This document shows positions 19,601-26,549 of a stretch of DNA of 45,283 nt, in pieces (position 1 is the stretch's first letter; every line of letters begins with the position of its first letter). Source of the DNA: Gammaproteobacteria bacterium (GTDB lineage Bacteria; Pseudomonadota; Gammaproteobacteria; Diplorickettsiales; Diplorickettsiaceae). The notes beneath the pieces were generated by a model. It was not told the origin of the DNA. It did no database searches and worked only from the letters and a program-made list of their open reading frames with translations. The stretch is taken from the NCBI GenBank assembly GCA_013289115.1, contig JABDAQ010000005.1, positions 1 through 45,283 of the forward strand, given 5' to 3'. Made by a program: the position numbers and the translations under genes.

Positions 19601-19732
19601 ACAACAGCAATTTACAATTTCTGTATCGCAAGTAAAATGAATGCGAACAACACAAAACAATCGTCTTGTTTTTTTAATATCCCTTCTACATCAAATACAT
19701 CAAATGTAACGCAAAAACCTCGACCCACTTAA
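13643..19732 (+). CDS. Giant module protein 2 (four modules, A-B-A-B, plus tail), unknown function
   Basis: About 2029 residues from the ATG at 13643, 1 nt after the previous stop; the frame is open further upstream inside gene 1. Four modules begin near residues 30, 447, 887 and 1296, each with a Y-x-PLL-x-x-A-x-x-x-x-L helix (LYTKYSPLLQLAEEHNL, CKPLLEASQKHDL, CFPLLKLAKEGQI, YGPLLLAAKAHDL), a W-L-x-A helix (FINWLTAYKKF, LIDWMHAYERA, FLTWLLAGQTL, LLRWLSAYGRA) and a Y/Q-x-IF-x-x-C helix. Modules 2 and 4 resemble each other most (LGLLALFS, PFVYG), as do 1 and 3, so the gene grew by duplicating a pair. The tail carries LNFIVTKK near 1805 and ends QSSCFFN plus a Ser/Thr/Pro tail. Probably an all-helical scaffold or toxin-like effector; unproven. 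Confidence 0.78.
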   Translation: MLKTTKTNNNTQSIDPTLFLDLCKKILLQCNAQLYTKYSPLLQLAEEHNLKEINELFKGKEYLAIRAVREKVEEKELFLKPKYEETCNSFVNAHSLWNSFNEWVPNEIIYTPQAGFINWLTAYKKFQAYDREYKLKDLFSLFKKIIIDNNGKLPSNIKLPNNIYNLLTSFLEKAIITEHHLNIKSFAPTDKLMLALVVIQRIFRNCFTEDPRLSGMYYAKMLEQTNSKIDQRISIENETIHDLATYNLAKEKLSDRVPKLDINGLAKALDTYSISDQLYLAASNRLLFEITQPPLLFTWNKPTSFNIEYLLRLLETNIFIYKDSMNEEINNDMSLSTLLLKVANMVNADDFLHFRDGILSEVCFLYFEKSFLNLIKEANSQEQPNQPNSSEILRKTCCLLLLWKTRFKIEELLQKKQFNFSSSIILKTGRDECAEFLARLNEFAPLLQMQCVDVKGDSYENFWKDCKPLLEASQKHDLGAIEKFLKKHTITSLNDEAIKKIKSYTLFNKHVIIDPLVNQLGLTNYLGENGLEPDNQPNILAHHLIDWMHAYERAHELGLLALFSKKILKIQPHGSVVSDPKPLKDILKQAVQQACEKNNKPYTDYLSALDALDEFQSCSLALLWLYKIFYICLPVKPQELLSYYAYSIERISNKNQINLTTSFLDEKDPVFAEIEKFRKVKERFENSPIESKEDTAADYKQALQAMLEVFIEGPPILNYPLDNRKISLYENLYKNNIETLFEIDVYPFVYGNDRFAPKNLIENPKDCLDSITKSSLNEILGAAFSLVSTVMEPNALPFFNRLQYFSKKLLEKNIYHPRKKETKFLTKESVAAQILRLIVLFVSDSCSKALQTLEDKANQDLQDLIDDVREINAEFLEPGNLASDICNRLDEKFYTECFPLLKLAKEGQIELIKKFLIEKKGSFPFSLEEVQEETFGQAYSVLYKKLLLNYPLFDNSLAQWIKDLKSFRMEPHFLTWLLAGQTLQEHNQNLKELSDLFILLTQKQIQLNEKNENALRKFLNETTDPKKNNWIQEKSQAEQVTIALLISYRIFHTCSSNAPSVSALDYIRLLNIPRNEIYNQKRISDLGLDQNLDQLIKQLTTILNTAAVQTSETPDLKILENIFKEIITDPVLIQFNYHTSHFSIAFSKSFKTVLDSLSTDPVLHNKSTTEDIDNNTELSTLIIQLTYMVNVYRQQFVDFVNNTLEGLSNLFYKKSFSQFFKSDSREKPKNNPSSLDILSKACYLFLLWRYRDEINFLLSTLYFPLTGRIEHLIQNQEDPKVKSFLKSILLYTHPLQLQCVDTEKNSYEALLEKYGPLLLAAKAHDLDALKNIFTQHPFPNAPVEKQNKLPFDYVLFNQKINIEELTNFFSLAKYLEKLEPTKQNQLSHDLLRWLSAYGRAKELGLLALFSENIIRINEEGSVICNPSAVKRVLKSAIKFACKENTLNLEKLGQGQLCMLAMIWLYEIFSPCRIENPKNSLEAYAKSVEKEESIPHKEASYLNKNNSVLQKMGKLKTAHDLFETRVKDKKILGKKKMPAIISYGETLRPILKHFQNGPPILTILSQSDALHFFFNEEIIGVDIGPFVYGEDPFTQIQNTNATLNRIATGFKLSLNQIIIGGVRALLLSSEQSEFSKFCKETLNSLSKCLLGKETYEFSQDQSLAKKSWTQASVAEQMLILIAFMTCRKNIKAYTLLANNKEIITNIKDKEKQQLELSQNEIIQTLSGLLSGLLFIKVEISNSKKNHNKASHSLHSKANEFLTTVNQSKLATANGAKIQQITNTYQDLLNRIIDLENYCNSFETDNALNFIVTKKNHDDAPILNILSSTEKTPKDNLDNFIKGTKEVLNTIELKIISTIEAYSLTDYIKNWIDDPESENDKLLPSKPAQAALEKRKRKFLDTAAPLEKYLKKTVFLDDTQKNIGFIDIDEILEKFNKINPNIKTLNDEEYVELVTHLKEVSGGNMTVFKKEETGLNAFKFTAEHLPTITTAIYNFCIASKMNANNTKQSSCFFNIPSTSNTSNVTQKPRPT
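18812..18835. repeat. 12-bp tandem duplication inside giant gene 2
   Basis: CTATCAGGCCTA occurs twice in direct succession, giving LSGLLSGLL in the protein. Twelve bases keep the frame. It lies at the junction between the fourth module and the coiled-coil tail. Confidence 0.85.
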
Positions 19733-19745
19733 AATAAAAAATACT

Positions 19746-22700
19746 ATGAATACAACTAAGAAGAACAACTTAGCTCAGAACAACTTAGCTCAGAATATAC
19801 TTAACACGAAGGAGACGCTTGACCTTATAAAAAGCTTGGTAATGGATATACGCGATCAATGTCATAAAACCCTTTTTTACTCATACGGTAAAAAAATCTT
19901 AATGCTTGCCAGAAACCGCGATCTTGAAGGAATCAAAACATTTCTTAAAGAAAATTCCTTACCTGGTAAACCGCATCATACTGCAACCAAAAAAGAGGAT
20001 GCGCTTCACAAAAAATATAAAAAATTGCACAATCGTTTCATAGAAAAATATGAATTCCTAAAAGAAAAGAGCTTCCTAATTGAAGAATCATTGCTTCGAA
20101 GAAGTCACGCGTTCTTAGGATGGGCCGCTGCATGTGAAAAAATACTTGAAACATATCAGATTGACTTTGTATTCGAAATCATCTTAAAAACGATCGGGGA
20201 GAAAAATAGTACGTCCTACCTAAACACGGACGAGAAGAAAAAATTAACAAAATTCATCAAGGAAAATACGGATAAAAGTCATCATAGTACCTTGCAAGCT
20301 TTTTCAGACGATAATCAATTATTTACTGCGCTCATGATGAGCTATCGCCTATTCTCTGTTTATCTTATTTTGGATCCGTATATATCCGCCAAGTGTTATC
20401 GTGATTGGTTGTCTAAACTAGGTAATAATAAAAGCAGAGGCGATTATGATCTAGCACAAACAGGATGGACATTGTCAAAGTTAGCGCCTCAATTAGCGTC
20501 GTTTGATAGTAAAGTCGCTCAATTAAACAGGTTCATTCAAGATAAAAATTATCAGCAGTATTTAGAAGAACTTAGCGCTCCACTGCATGAAATTGCTTCT
20601 CTCTTTCTCTATAAAAAAGAAGAAGCATCTCAGAATCAACTGTTTTTTAGTGATGGATTAACGGGTCTCATGAGAATACTGCCAACTAATCCCTTTATTT
20701 ATGAATATTCAACCACTGAAGCACTGAGCAACACGACAACTACTTCAGCCATGCTTGTACAGTTGACAGACATTGAAACGGCAAAGTTTCAGGCATTCAT
20801 AACAGACATCTTAAATGATTTAAGTTGTTTTCTTTTAAAAAAATCATTCGCACAGCATGTCGAAGCAAAATCAGCCGAAGAAAAATCAAAAAAATCATCT
20901 GATGCAGCATTTTTTACTGGAAGTCTTAAGAAAATACCGTACTTACTCTTACTATATCAACATCGAGAGACTATTAAGCACGCACTTTATTGTGCACTTG
21001 AAGAACGCTATTTTCCGCTAGCCCGATGTATTCGAACGCATGCGGATCAAAAATATGTCGATGATCTAAAAAAATTGCGCGCTTTTATTCCTGTACTTTG
21101 GAAGCTATGTACCGAGGAAAAATTATTTGAACAGTATAAACCCCTCTTAAAAGCTGCTTTAAAACATGACTTACCTAAAATAAAAGAAGTTTTTCAGAAA
21201 CACCCTGTGACCAAAAATCAAAATGAAATCGAAGAAATCAATCGAGAGCGCGATAATCTATTTAAAAACATGCTCGACATTGACGGGCTCATAGAAAGAT
21301 TTGAATTGACCCAATATCTAGGGAAAGGAGGTTTTGAACCCAATGAATCAAACAATATAAGTCAACCTCTGATAGATTGGTTAGCTGCTTATAATAGAGT
21401 AAACAACTCTAAATTACTTCGTATTTTTTCAGAAAACGTTTTTGAAATAATCGATGAAAACATTGTCGCATTCAACCCAGACAAATTAAAACCTATTCTA
21501 CAAAAAGCGATCGAAATCACTTGTAAAGCGTATAAAAGAGAAAATACATTTAATAGCGAAGAATTAAATAACGAACAATTATGTATTTTCACTTTTTTAT
21601 GGCTTTATAAGATTTTTGCTTGTTGCCTACTCAAAGATCCACCTAAATTATTCGGTGCTTACGTACAATCAATTGAAAATACAAACGAGGAAGAACATTT
21701 AAAAGAAATGTTTTTGTCAACAAAAGATCCTGTATTTTCTCAAATACAAAATCTAGCAAGCAAAAAGAAAATCTTTAATGCTATATGGATAAAATACGAA
21801 CCCGTAGAAGAAAAATCAAAATTGCCTATAGAAGAAAAAAAAGCCGCAGTAAATGCATTCAATGATTATAAAAACGCATTAAAAGAAATGTTTGAAACTT
21901 TTATGACTGCACCCTCTTTGCTTTCTAATATTAATTTCAATAGAGCTTACGAAGTAATCACGAAAGATGGCGCATTTATTTACGGTGGCAATAAACTAAC
22001 TTCAGAAAAATTTAATAGCGATCCTGAAGGAATTTTGGAACTCATTGCGAGTCCATTATCATTGAATGACATACTGGGTGGCTTACGGATTCTAGTGGAC
22101 AATTTTCTGAAATTATCCGATACGCTTAATACCATTCATGCAGATTTCTATCAAACTAAGAATGCCTATGAAAGGCCGGCGGAAAAAGACTGGACACAAT
22201 GCGCAATGGCCGCGCAGATATTACGCGCGATCGCATTCGTATCCTGTGCTGAAATCAATGAAATATTGGTAGATAATTCAAAGTTGTCGAAGTTAAACAA
22301 AGCTGCACAAGTCGTTAACGACGTCGAATCACTCGTTGAAGAAATGAACAACGAGAAAGAGAATCGCATGATCGATACATTCTTAAATCTATTAAAAAGG
22401 ATAGACTGCCCATTAGATCGTTTAATAATAACTGCTCAATCTGAACCATTAACTCAAAAAGCAATCCAGGCTGAGCGTAAGAGACTATCAAAAAATATTT
22501 CTAGTCTAAAAATTGCATTAGATATAAGCAATAAGAAAGAAATTTCTCACCTTAATTTTATAGTAACAAAAAAACATAGTTCTTATTCAGAGATCAAACT
22601 TTTCATAAGCGATTCAAACGAAACACTGGCTGATAATTTAAAGAAATTTATCAAAAAAATGGAGCAACAGCGTGACGATCTAGGTAAAAAAAGTGATGAC

Positions 22701-23435
22701 TTAAAAAAAAGAATTAAAGCGTTAAAAAAGGAAGAAAAACTCAATGTTCAAAAAGAATGCTCTCTCACGCAAGAAAATCTACAAGAAGATCCGCAGATCA
22801 CGGTAAATCAAAAAAATAACACAGAAAAAGATGTATTGAACGCTAAACTGAATGAATTAAAAAGTAATCTCACAAAAATTCAAAAAACTCTGAATGCTTA
22901 TCTTGACGATAAAGACGTAGGCGTCTCAGATAGCCTTAATTCAGACGTTTTTAAACAAACAATTCCACTTATTGAAACTATTCAAAATACAAAAGAATTT
23001 AAAGAAAATTATGAGATTGAAAAGTCGCTTCATGAACAGATAGACACTGTTTTCGAGACGCTGTATAAGATAATCAAAAAAATACGTGAAGGTATTGAGA
23101 ATTGTGATTCACTTACGACTATCAATGAACGGTATACGGATCGCATGGATTTTTTCTCTTTGTTAATAAGGTTGTATAACATTTTAGATGATGCTAATTG
23201 GGGTGTTGATTTTAATTTAACGCGAGTGCCTGGAGAAAAAGAATCATTATCTTCGGAAGCCATACGAGACGCTTTGAAAGAAAAGATAACTAATTTATTA
23301 AAAAAAGAAGAATTACAGAAAGCTATTCAGGAAAATAATGTAGATTCAAGTCAAGCATCTAATTCTTCTTTGTTCTTTAATAATCCTAAAGAACTGCAAG
23401 AAACACCCTATACAAATTCGCTCAACCCGGGCTAA
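19746..23435 (+). CDS. Giant module protein 3 (two modules, A-B, plus tail), unknown function
   Basis: 1229 residues. An A-type module starts near residue 36 (FYSYGKKILMLARNRDL; FLGWAAACEKIL; ALMMSYRLFSVY) and a B-type module near 452 (LFEQYKPLLKAALKHDL; LIDWLAAYNRVN; LWLYKIFACC; FIYGG). The B module aligns best with modules 2 and 4 of the preceding protein. The tail has LNFIVTKKH near 935 with DNLKKFIK, a strongly charged coiled coil (about 975-1070), then a helical segment shared with protein 1, and ends NSSLFFNNP plus 15 polar residues. The first codons contain a 15-bp tandem repeat. The start is 13 nt after the previous stop, with A-rich sequence and no clear Shine-Dalgarno. Its stop overlaps the erpA stop by 4 nt, convergent. 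Confidence 0.77.
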   Translation: MNTTKKNNLAQNNLAQNILNTKETLDLIKSLVMDIRDQCHKTLFYSYGKKILMLARNRDLEGIKTFLKENSLPGKPHHTATKKEDALHKKYKKLHNRFIEKYEFLKEKSFLIEESLLRRSHAFLGWAAACEKILETYQIDFVFEIILKTIGEKNSTSYLNTDEKKKLTKFIKENTDKSHHSTLQAFSDDNQLFTALMMSYRLFSVYLILDPYISAKCYRDWLSKLGNNKSRGDYDLAQTGWTLSKLAPQLASFDSKVAQLNRFIQDKNYQQYLEELSAPLHEIASLFLYKKEEASQNQLFFSDGLTGLMRILPTNPFIYEYSTTEALSNTTTTSAMLVQLTDIETAKFQAFITDILNDLSCFLLKKSFAQHVEAKSAEEKSKKSSDAAFFTGSLKKIPYLLLLYQHRETIKHALYCALEERYFPLARCIRTHADQKYVDDLKKLRAFIPVLWKLCTEEKLFEQYKPLLKAALKHDLPKIKEVFQKHPVTKNQNEIEEINRERDNLFKNMLDIDGLIERFELTQYLGKGGFEPNESNNISQPLIDWLAAYNRVNNSKLLRIFSENVFEIIDENIVAFNPDKLKPILQKAIEITCKAYKRENTFNSEELNNEQLCIFTFLWLYKIFACCLLKDPPKLFGAYVQSIENTNEEEHLKEMFLSTKDPVFSQIQNLASKKKIFNAIWIKYEPVEEKSKLPIEEKKAAVNAFNDYKNALKEMFETFMTAPSLLSNINFNRAYEVITKDGAFIYGGNKLTSEKFNSDPEGILELIASPLSLNDILGGLRILVDNFLKLSDTLNTIHADFYQTKNAYERPAEKDWTQCAMAAQILRAIAFVSCAEINEILVDNSKLSKLNKAAQVVNDVESLVEEMNNEKENRMIDTFLNLLKRIDCPLDRLIITAQSEPLTQKAIQAERKRLSKNISSLKIALDISNKKEISHLNFIVTKKHSSYSEIKLFISDSNETLADNLKKFIKKMEQQRDDLGKKSDDLKKRIKALKKEEKLNVQKECSLTQENLQEDPQITVNQKNNTEKDVLNAKLNELKSNLTKIQKTLNAYLDDKDVGVSDSLNSDVFKQTIPLIETIQNTKEFKENYEIEKSLHEQIDTVFETLYKIIKKIREGIENCDSLTTINERYTDRMDFFSLLIRLYNILDDANWGVDFNLTRVPGEKESLSSEAIRDALKEKITNLLKKEELQKAIQENNVDSSQASNSSLFFNNPKELQETPYTNSLNPG
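19763..19792. repeat. 15-bp tandem duplication at the start of giant gene 3
   Basis: GAACAACTTAGCTCA is present twice in a row and encodes NNLAQNNLAQN in the N-terminus. It keeps the frame. Confidence 0.88.
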
Positions 23436-23854
23436 ATCATAAACGAAGAACCACAACCGCAGGTAGTTTTCGCTTTAGGATTGCGAATAATAAAACGTTC
23501 GCCATTCAAATTTGATTCATAATCAAGCTCGGCGCCGTTTAAATACATAAAGCTAAAGGCATCGAGCAAAACTAAAACCGAGCTACCCGAACCCCCCTCT
23601 TCTTCTTCCTCGTCCTCATTACAGCTGATCTGAATATCATCCCAAAATCCCACTTTAACTAATTCAAATCGATATTGAAAACCAGAACAACCACCGCCTT
23701 CAACCGAAATACGCAATTTCTGATCGCGCTTTGGACCTATTAAGTCTAAAATTTTCAAAGTGGCACTTTTCGAAACACGAAATGCTAATTTTTCGGCAGG
23801 CATAGCCACCTGTACACGGCTGACAAAATCTTCTCTCGGTCTTGGTTCACTCAT
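23432..23854 (-). CDS. erpA: Iron-sulfur cluster carrier ErpA (A-type), with acidic insert
   Basis: A-type Fe-S carrier protein. The three cysteines are present: GGGCSGFQYRF and the C-terminal TTCGCGSSFMI; the GSSF-x-I ending is the ErpA form. At 140 residues it is about 25 longer than E. coli ErpA. Part is an N-terminal extension (MSEPRPREDFVSRVQVAMP) before the conserved start at about AEKLAFRVSKSA, and part is an acidic insert NEDEEEEEGGSGSS where the family has a short turn before the LVVD-like strand. An internal Met at residue 18 could be the true start. It is divergent from minD, with 142 nt between the starts. Confidence 0.85.
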   Translation of the reverse strand: MSEPRPREDFVSRVQVAMPAEKLAFRVSKSATLKILDLIGPKRDQKLRISVEGGGCSGFQYRFELVKVGFWDDIQISCNEDEEEEEGGSGSSVLVLLDAFSFMYLNGAELDYESNLNGERFIIRNPKAKTTCGCGSSFMI

Positions 23855-23921
23855 ACATTTACCTTTTATATTTGAAGCTTTGACAATATACTACAGAACA
23901 CGTTAGCGCTACAATATAGGC

Positions 23922-23949
23922 TTGATTTCTCATTAAACTCATCTATACG
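23922..23949 (+). promoter_or_regulatory. Candidate sigma-70 promoter for minDE
   Basis: TTGATT (23922-23927), a 16-nt spacer and TATACG (23944-23949), about 48 nt before the minD start. Matches are moderate, so this is a candidate only. Confidence 0.3.
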
Positions 23950-23996
23950 TTATAAGCTTTGAATAAGTTTAACTGTTTTTTTAAGGAGCAACTCCA

Positions 23997-24821
23997 TTGG
24001 CTGAAATTATCGTAGTAACCTCCGGCAAGGGAGGTGTTGGCAAAACTACTAGCAGTGCTGCGATTGCAGGTGGTTTAGCTTTGCGTGGATTTAAAACCGC
24101 AGTCATTGATTTTGATATTGGTCTTCGTAATCTTGATCTCATCATGGGATGTGAACGCCGTGTCGTTTATGATTTCGTCAATGTGATCCGCGCTGAAGCG
24201 CATCTCAAACAAGCATTGATCAAAGACAAACGTACAGAAAATTTATATATTCTACCTGCTTCACAAACACGCGATAAAGACGCTTTAACAAAAGAAGGAG
24301 TAGAAAAAGTTTTAGAAGAATTAAAACAGGAATTCGATTATATTGTCTGTGATTCGCCCGCGGGTATTGAGCGTGGTGCCTATTTAGCCATGTATTTTGC
24401 CGATAGAGCGGTGATTGTCACTAATCCTGAAATTTCATCCGTACGCGACTCCGATAGAATGCTTGGAATTTTATCAAGCAAATCGCGGCGATCAGAACTG
24501 AACCAAGAGCCGATCAAAGAACATTTATTACTCACACGTTATGCACCCGGTCGCGTCGATAAAGGAGATATGTTAAGCATACAGGATGTATTAGAAATTC
24601 TAGCCATTCCATTATTAGGTGTTATTCCTGAATCACAGGCAGTTTTGCGTGCATCCAATCTTGGTGTGCCCGTAACCTTAAACGATGAAAGCGATGCACA
24701 CCATGCCTATCTCGATGCTGTGTCACGCTTATTAGGTGAAGAATTACCTTACCGCTTCATTACACAACAGAAGAAAGGATTTTTGCGCCGTCTATTTAGT
24801 CGCGAGGAGGCGATTTCATGA
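23997..24821 (+). CDS. minD: Septum site-determining ATPase MinD
   Basis: A 274-residue ParA/MinD-family ATPase that oscillates with MinE on the inner membrane to place the division septum. The deviant Walker A SGKGGVGKTT is at residues 9-18, VIDFDIGLRNLDLIMGCERR follows, and CDSPAGIERGAY is the Walker B region. The C-terminal amphipathic membrane-targeting helix KKGFLRRLF is present, followed by a short extra SREEAIS. The start is TTG (23997), supported by AAGGAG 9 nt upstream and by exact alignment with known N-termini. It overlaps minE by 4 nt. No minC is adjacent: upstream is erpA on the other strand. Confidence 0.97.
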   Translation: MAEIIVVTSGKGGVGKTTSSAAIAGGLALRGFKTAVIDFDIGLRNLDLIMGCERRVVYDFVNVIRAEAHLKQALIKDKRTENLYILPASQTRDKDALTKEGVEKVLEELKQEFDYIVCDSPAGIERGAYLAMYFADRAVIVTNPEISSVRDSDRMLGILSSKSRRSELNQEPIKEHLLLTRYAPGRVDKGDMLSIQDVLEILAIPLLGVIPESQAVLRASNLGVPVTLNDESDAHHAYLDAVSRLLGEELPYRFITQQKKGFLRRLFSREEAIS

Positions 24822-25096
24822 GTGTTTTGAATTACTTATTTCGTAAACATCATCGGCCAGCCCCTGTCAAAAATACAGCGCTGCTGGCGAAGGAACGCCT
24901 GCAAATTGTTGTGTCACATCAATCGCGGCACGGTACGCCTGACTACCTAGAACGTCTGCAGCAAGAACTTATTCAAGTGATCGCAAAATACGTATCAGTT
25001 GATCGCGAACAGATTAAAGTAGAAATTGAACGATCGGAAGATTGTTCCATCTTAGAACTCAATGTTACCTTGCCTCATACTGAACCCGTTGAGTAA
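24818..25096 (+). CDS. minE: Cell division topological specificity factor MinE
   Basis: A 92-residue protein that stimulates MinD ATPase and keeps the Min system at the poles. The N-terminus MSVLNYLFRKHH is the membrane-binding segment, AKERLQIVVSHQSRH the anti-MinCD/MinD-binding helix, and YLERLQQELIQVIAKYV then VEIERSEDCSILELNVTLP the dimerisation domain. GAGGCGATTTCATG at its start lies inside the end of minD, so it is translationally coupled. Two adjacent stops (TAA TAG) end the gene. Confidence 0.96.
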   Translation: MSVLNYLFRKHHRPAPVKNTALLAKERLQIVVSHQSRHGTPDYLERLQQELIQVIAKYVSVDREQIKVEIERSEDCSILELNVTLPHTEPVE

Positions 25097-25151
25097 TAGA
25101 CTTCTTTTCCGTCCAGCAGTATGATCCAAATTTTAGATTTTGGGTCGATGT

Positions 25152-26549
25152 ATGCCATTCGTTTGCACTAAAGATATATCACCGCAAATTTTTCGTGCGT
25201 ATGATATTCGTGGCATTGTAGGCGAGACTTTAACTCCTACGATTCTCTACACACTTGGACGTGCCATCGGTACTACGCTTTATGAACAGCAACAGTCTAT
25301 GTCCATCATAACGGCACGTGATGGACGTTTATCAGGACCCAGTTTAAGTGCTGCGCTAGAGCAAGGATTATGCGATAGCGGTTGTGAAGTCATCGATATT
25401 GCTGCTGTGCCTAGCCCTGTTTTGTATTTTGCCACACACACTTTGTCGACACGTTCTGGTGTAATACTCACCGGAAGTCATAATCCGGTGGAATACAATG
25501 GGTTAAAGATTATTTTAAATGGCTGCAATTTAACAGAAGAAACTGTTTATGCATTATATCAGCGCATTCAAGTCGGACATTTACATCGAGGACAAGGGCA
25601 GATTGTGCGTGCTCACACTATTGTTCCAGATTATATTCAACGCATTTGCTCGGATATAGTTTTACAAAAACCGTTGCGAGTTGTGCTCGATTGCGGCAAT
25701 GGAATACCGGGTGCTGTTGCGCCTAAATTATTACGACAGCTCGGTTGTACCGTCATTGAATTATTTTGCGACGTAGATGGAAATTTCCCCAACCATCATC
25801 CTGATCCCAGTGTTCCTGAAAATTTATCAACCTTGATTAGTGCTGTAGCACAGCATCAAGCAGATATTGGTTTAGCGCTCGATGGCGACGGTGATCGTCT
25901 TGGAGTGGTTACTAATACGGGTAAAATTATCTGGCCGGATCGCCAATTGATGCTCTATGCAATCGATATCTTATCGCGCCATCCCAATGCGACGATTGTA
26001 TACGATGTTAAATCAACACAACATCTTGCCAAAGTGATTCGTGATCACGGAGGCTTACCTCTCATGTGGAAAACGGGTCATTCCTTACTCAAAGCGAAAA
26101 TGAAAGAAGTCTCTGCGTTATTAGCGGGTGAAATGAGTGGTCATATTTTTTTTCAAGAACGCTGGTATGGATTTGATGATGCCTTATACACCGCAGCACG
26201 TTTATTAGAATTACTAGCAAAAGATACGCGATCGAGCACTGAAATATTTGCTGCCTTACCTGAAGGAATTAGTACTCCTGAGATCAAGATACCCATTAGC
26301 GAAGCGCATAAATTTATATTTATGGAACAATTTATCGCAAAAGCAAAATTTGCAAACGCGCAATTGTATACTTTAGACGGTGTGCGTGCAGAATTTTCCA
26401 ATGGTTGGGGTTTATTACGTGCTTCAAATACCACACCTTGCTTGACAGCGCGATTTGAAGCGGATCAACCTACTAATTTGACACATATCCAAACCCTATT
26501 TAAGGATCAAATAGCTGCCGTTGATCCTTATTTAAAACTTCCATTTTAA
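25152..26549 (+). CDS. algC: Phosphomannomutase/phosphoglucomutase (AlgC type)
   Basis: Alpha-D-phosphohexomutase interconverting hexose 6- and 1-phosphates for polysaccharide and LPS precursors. About 465 residues from the ATG at 25152, the length of Pseudomonas AlgC (463); a TTG at 25140 is also in frame. Motifs: RAYDIRG at the N-terminus, the phosphoserine loop LTGSHNPVEYNGLKI, the metal site LALDGDGDRLGVV, the sugar-specificity loop GEMSGHIFF, and the C-terminal phosphate-binding region RASNTTPCLTARFEA. xthA starts at the next base after its stop. No good Shine-Dalgarno is seen. Confidence 0.92.
   Translation: MPFVCTKDISPQIFRAYDIRGIVGETLTPTILYTLGRAIGTTLYEQQQSMSIITARDGRLSGPSLSAALEQGLCDSGCEVIDIAAVPSPVLYFATHTLSTRSGVILTGSHNPVEYNGLKIILNGCNLTEETVYALYQRIQVGHLHRGQGQIVRAHTIVPDYIQRICSDIVLQKPLRVVLDCGNGIPGAVAPKLLRQLGCTVIELFCDVDGNFPNHHPDPSVPENLSTLISAVAQHQADIGLALDGDGDRLGVVTNTGKIIWPDRQLMLYAIDILSRHPNATIVYDVKSTQHLAKVIRDHGGLPLMWKTGHSLLKAKMKEVSALLAGEMSGHIFFQERWYGFDDALYTAARLLELLAKDTRSSTEIFAALPEGISTPEIKIPISEAHKFIFMEQFIAKAKFANAQLYTLDGVRAEFSNGWGLLRASNTTPCLTARFEADQPTNLTHIQTLFKDQIAAVDPYLKLPF

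Noticed and set aside
23880-23915. TTGACA and TACAAT before minD as a promoter
   Set aside because: Spacing is 24 nt, too long for sigma-70.
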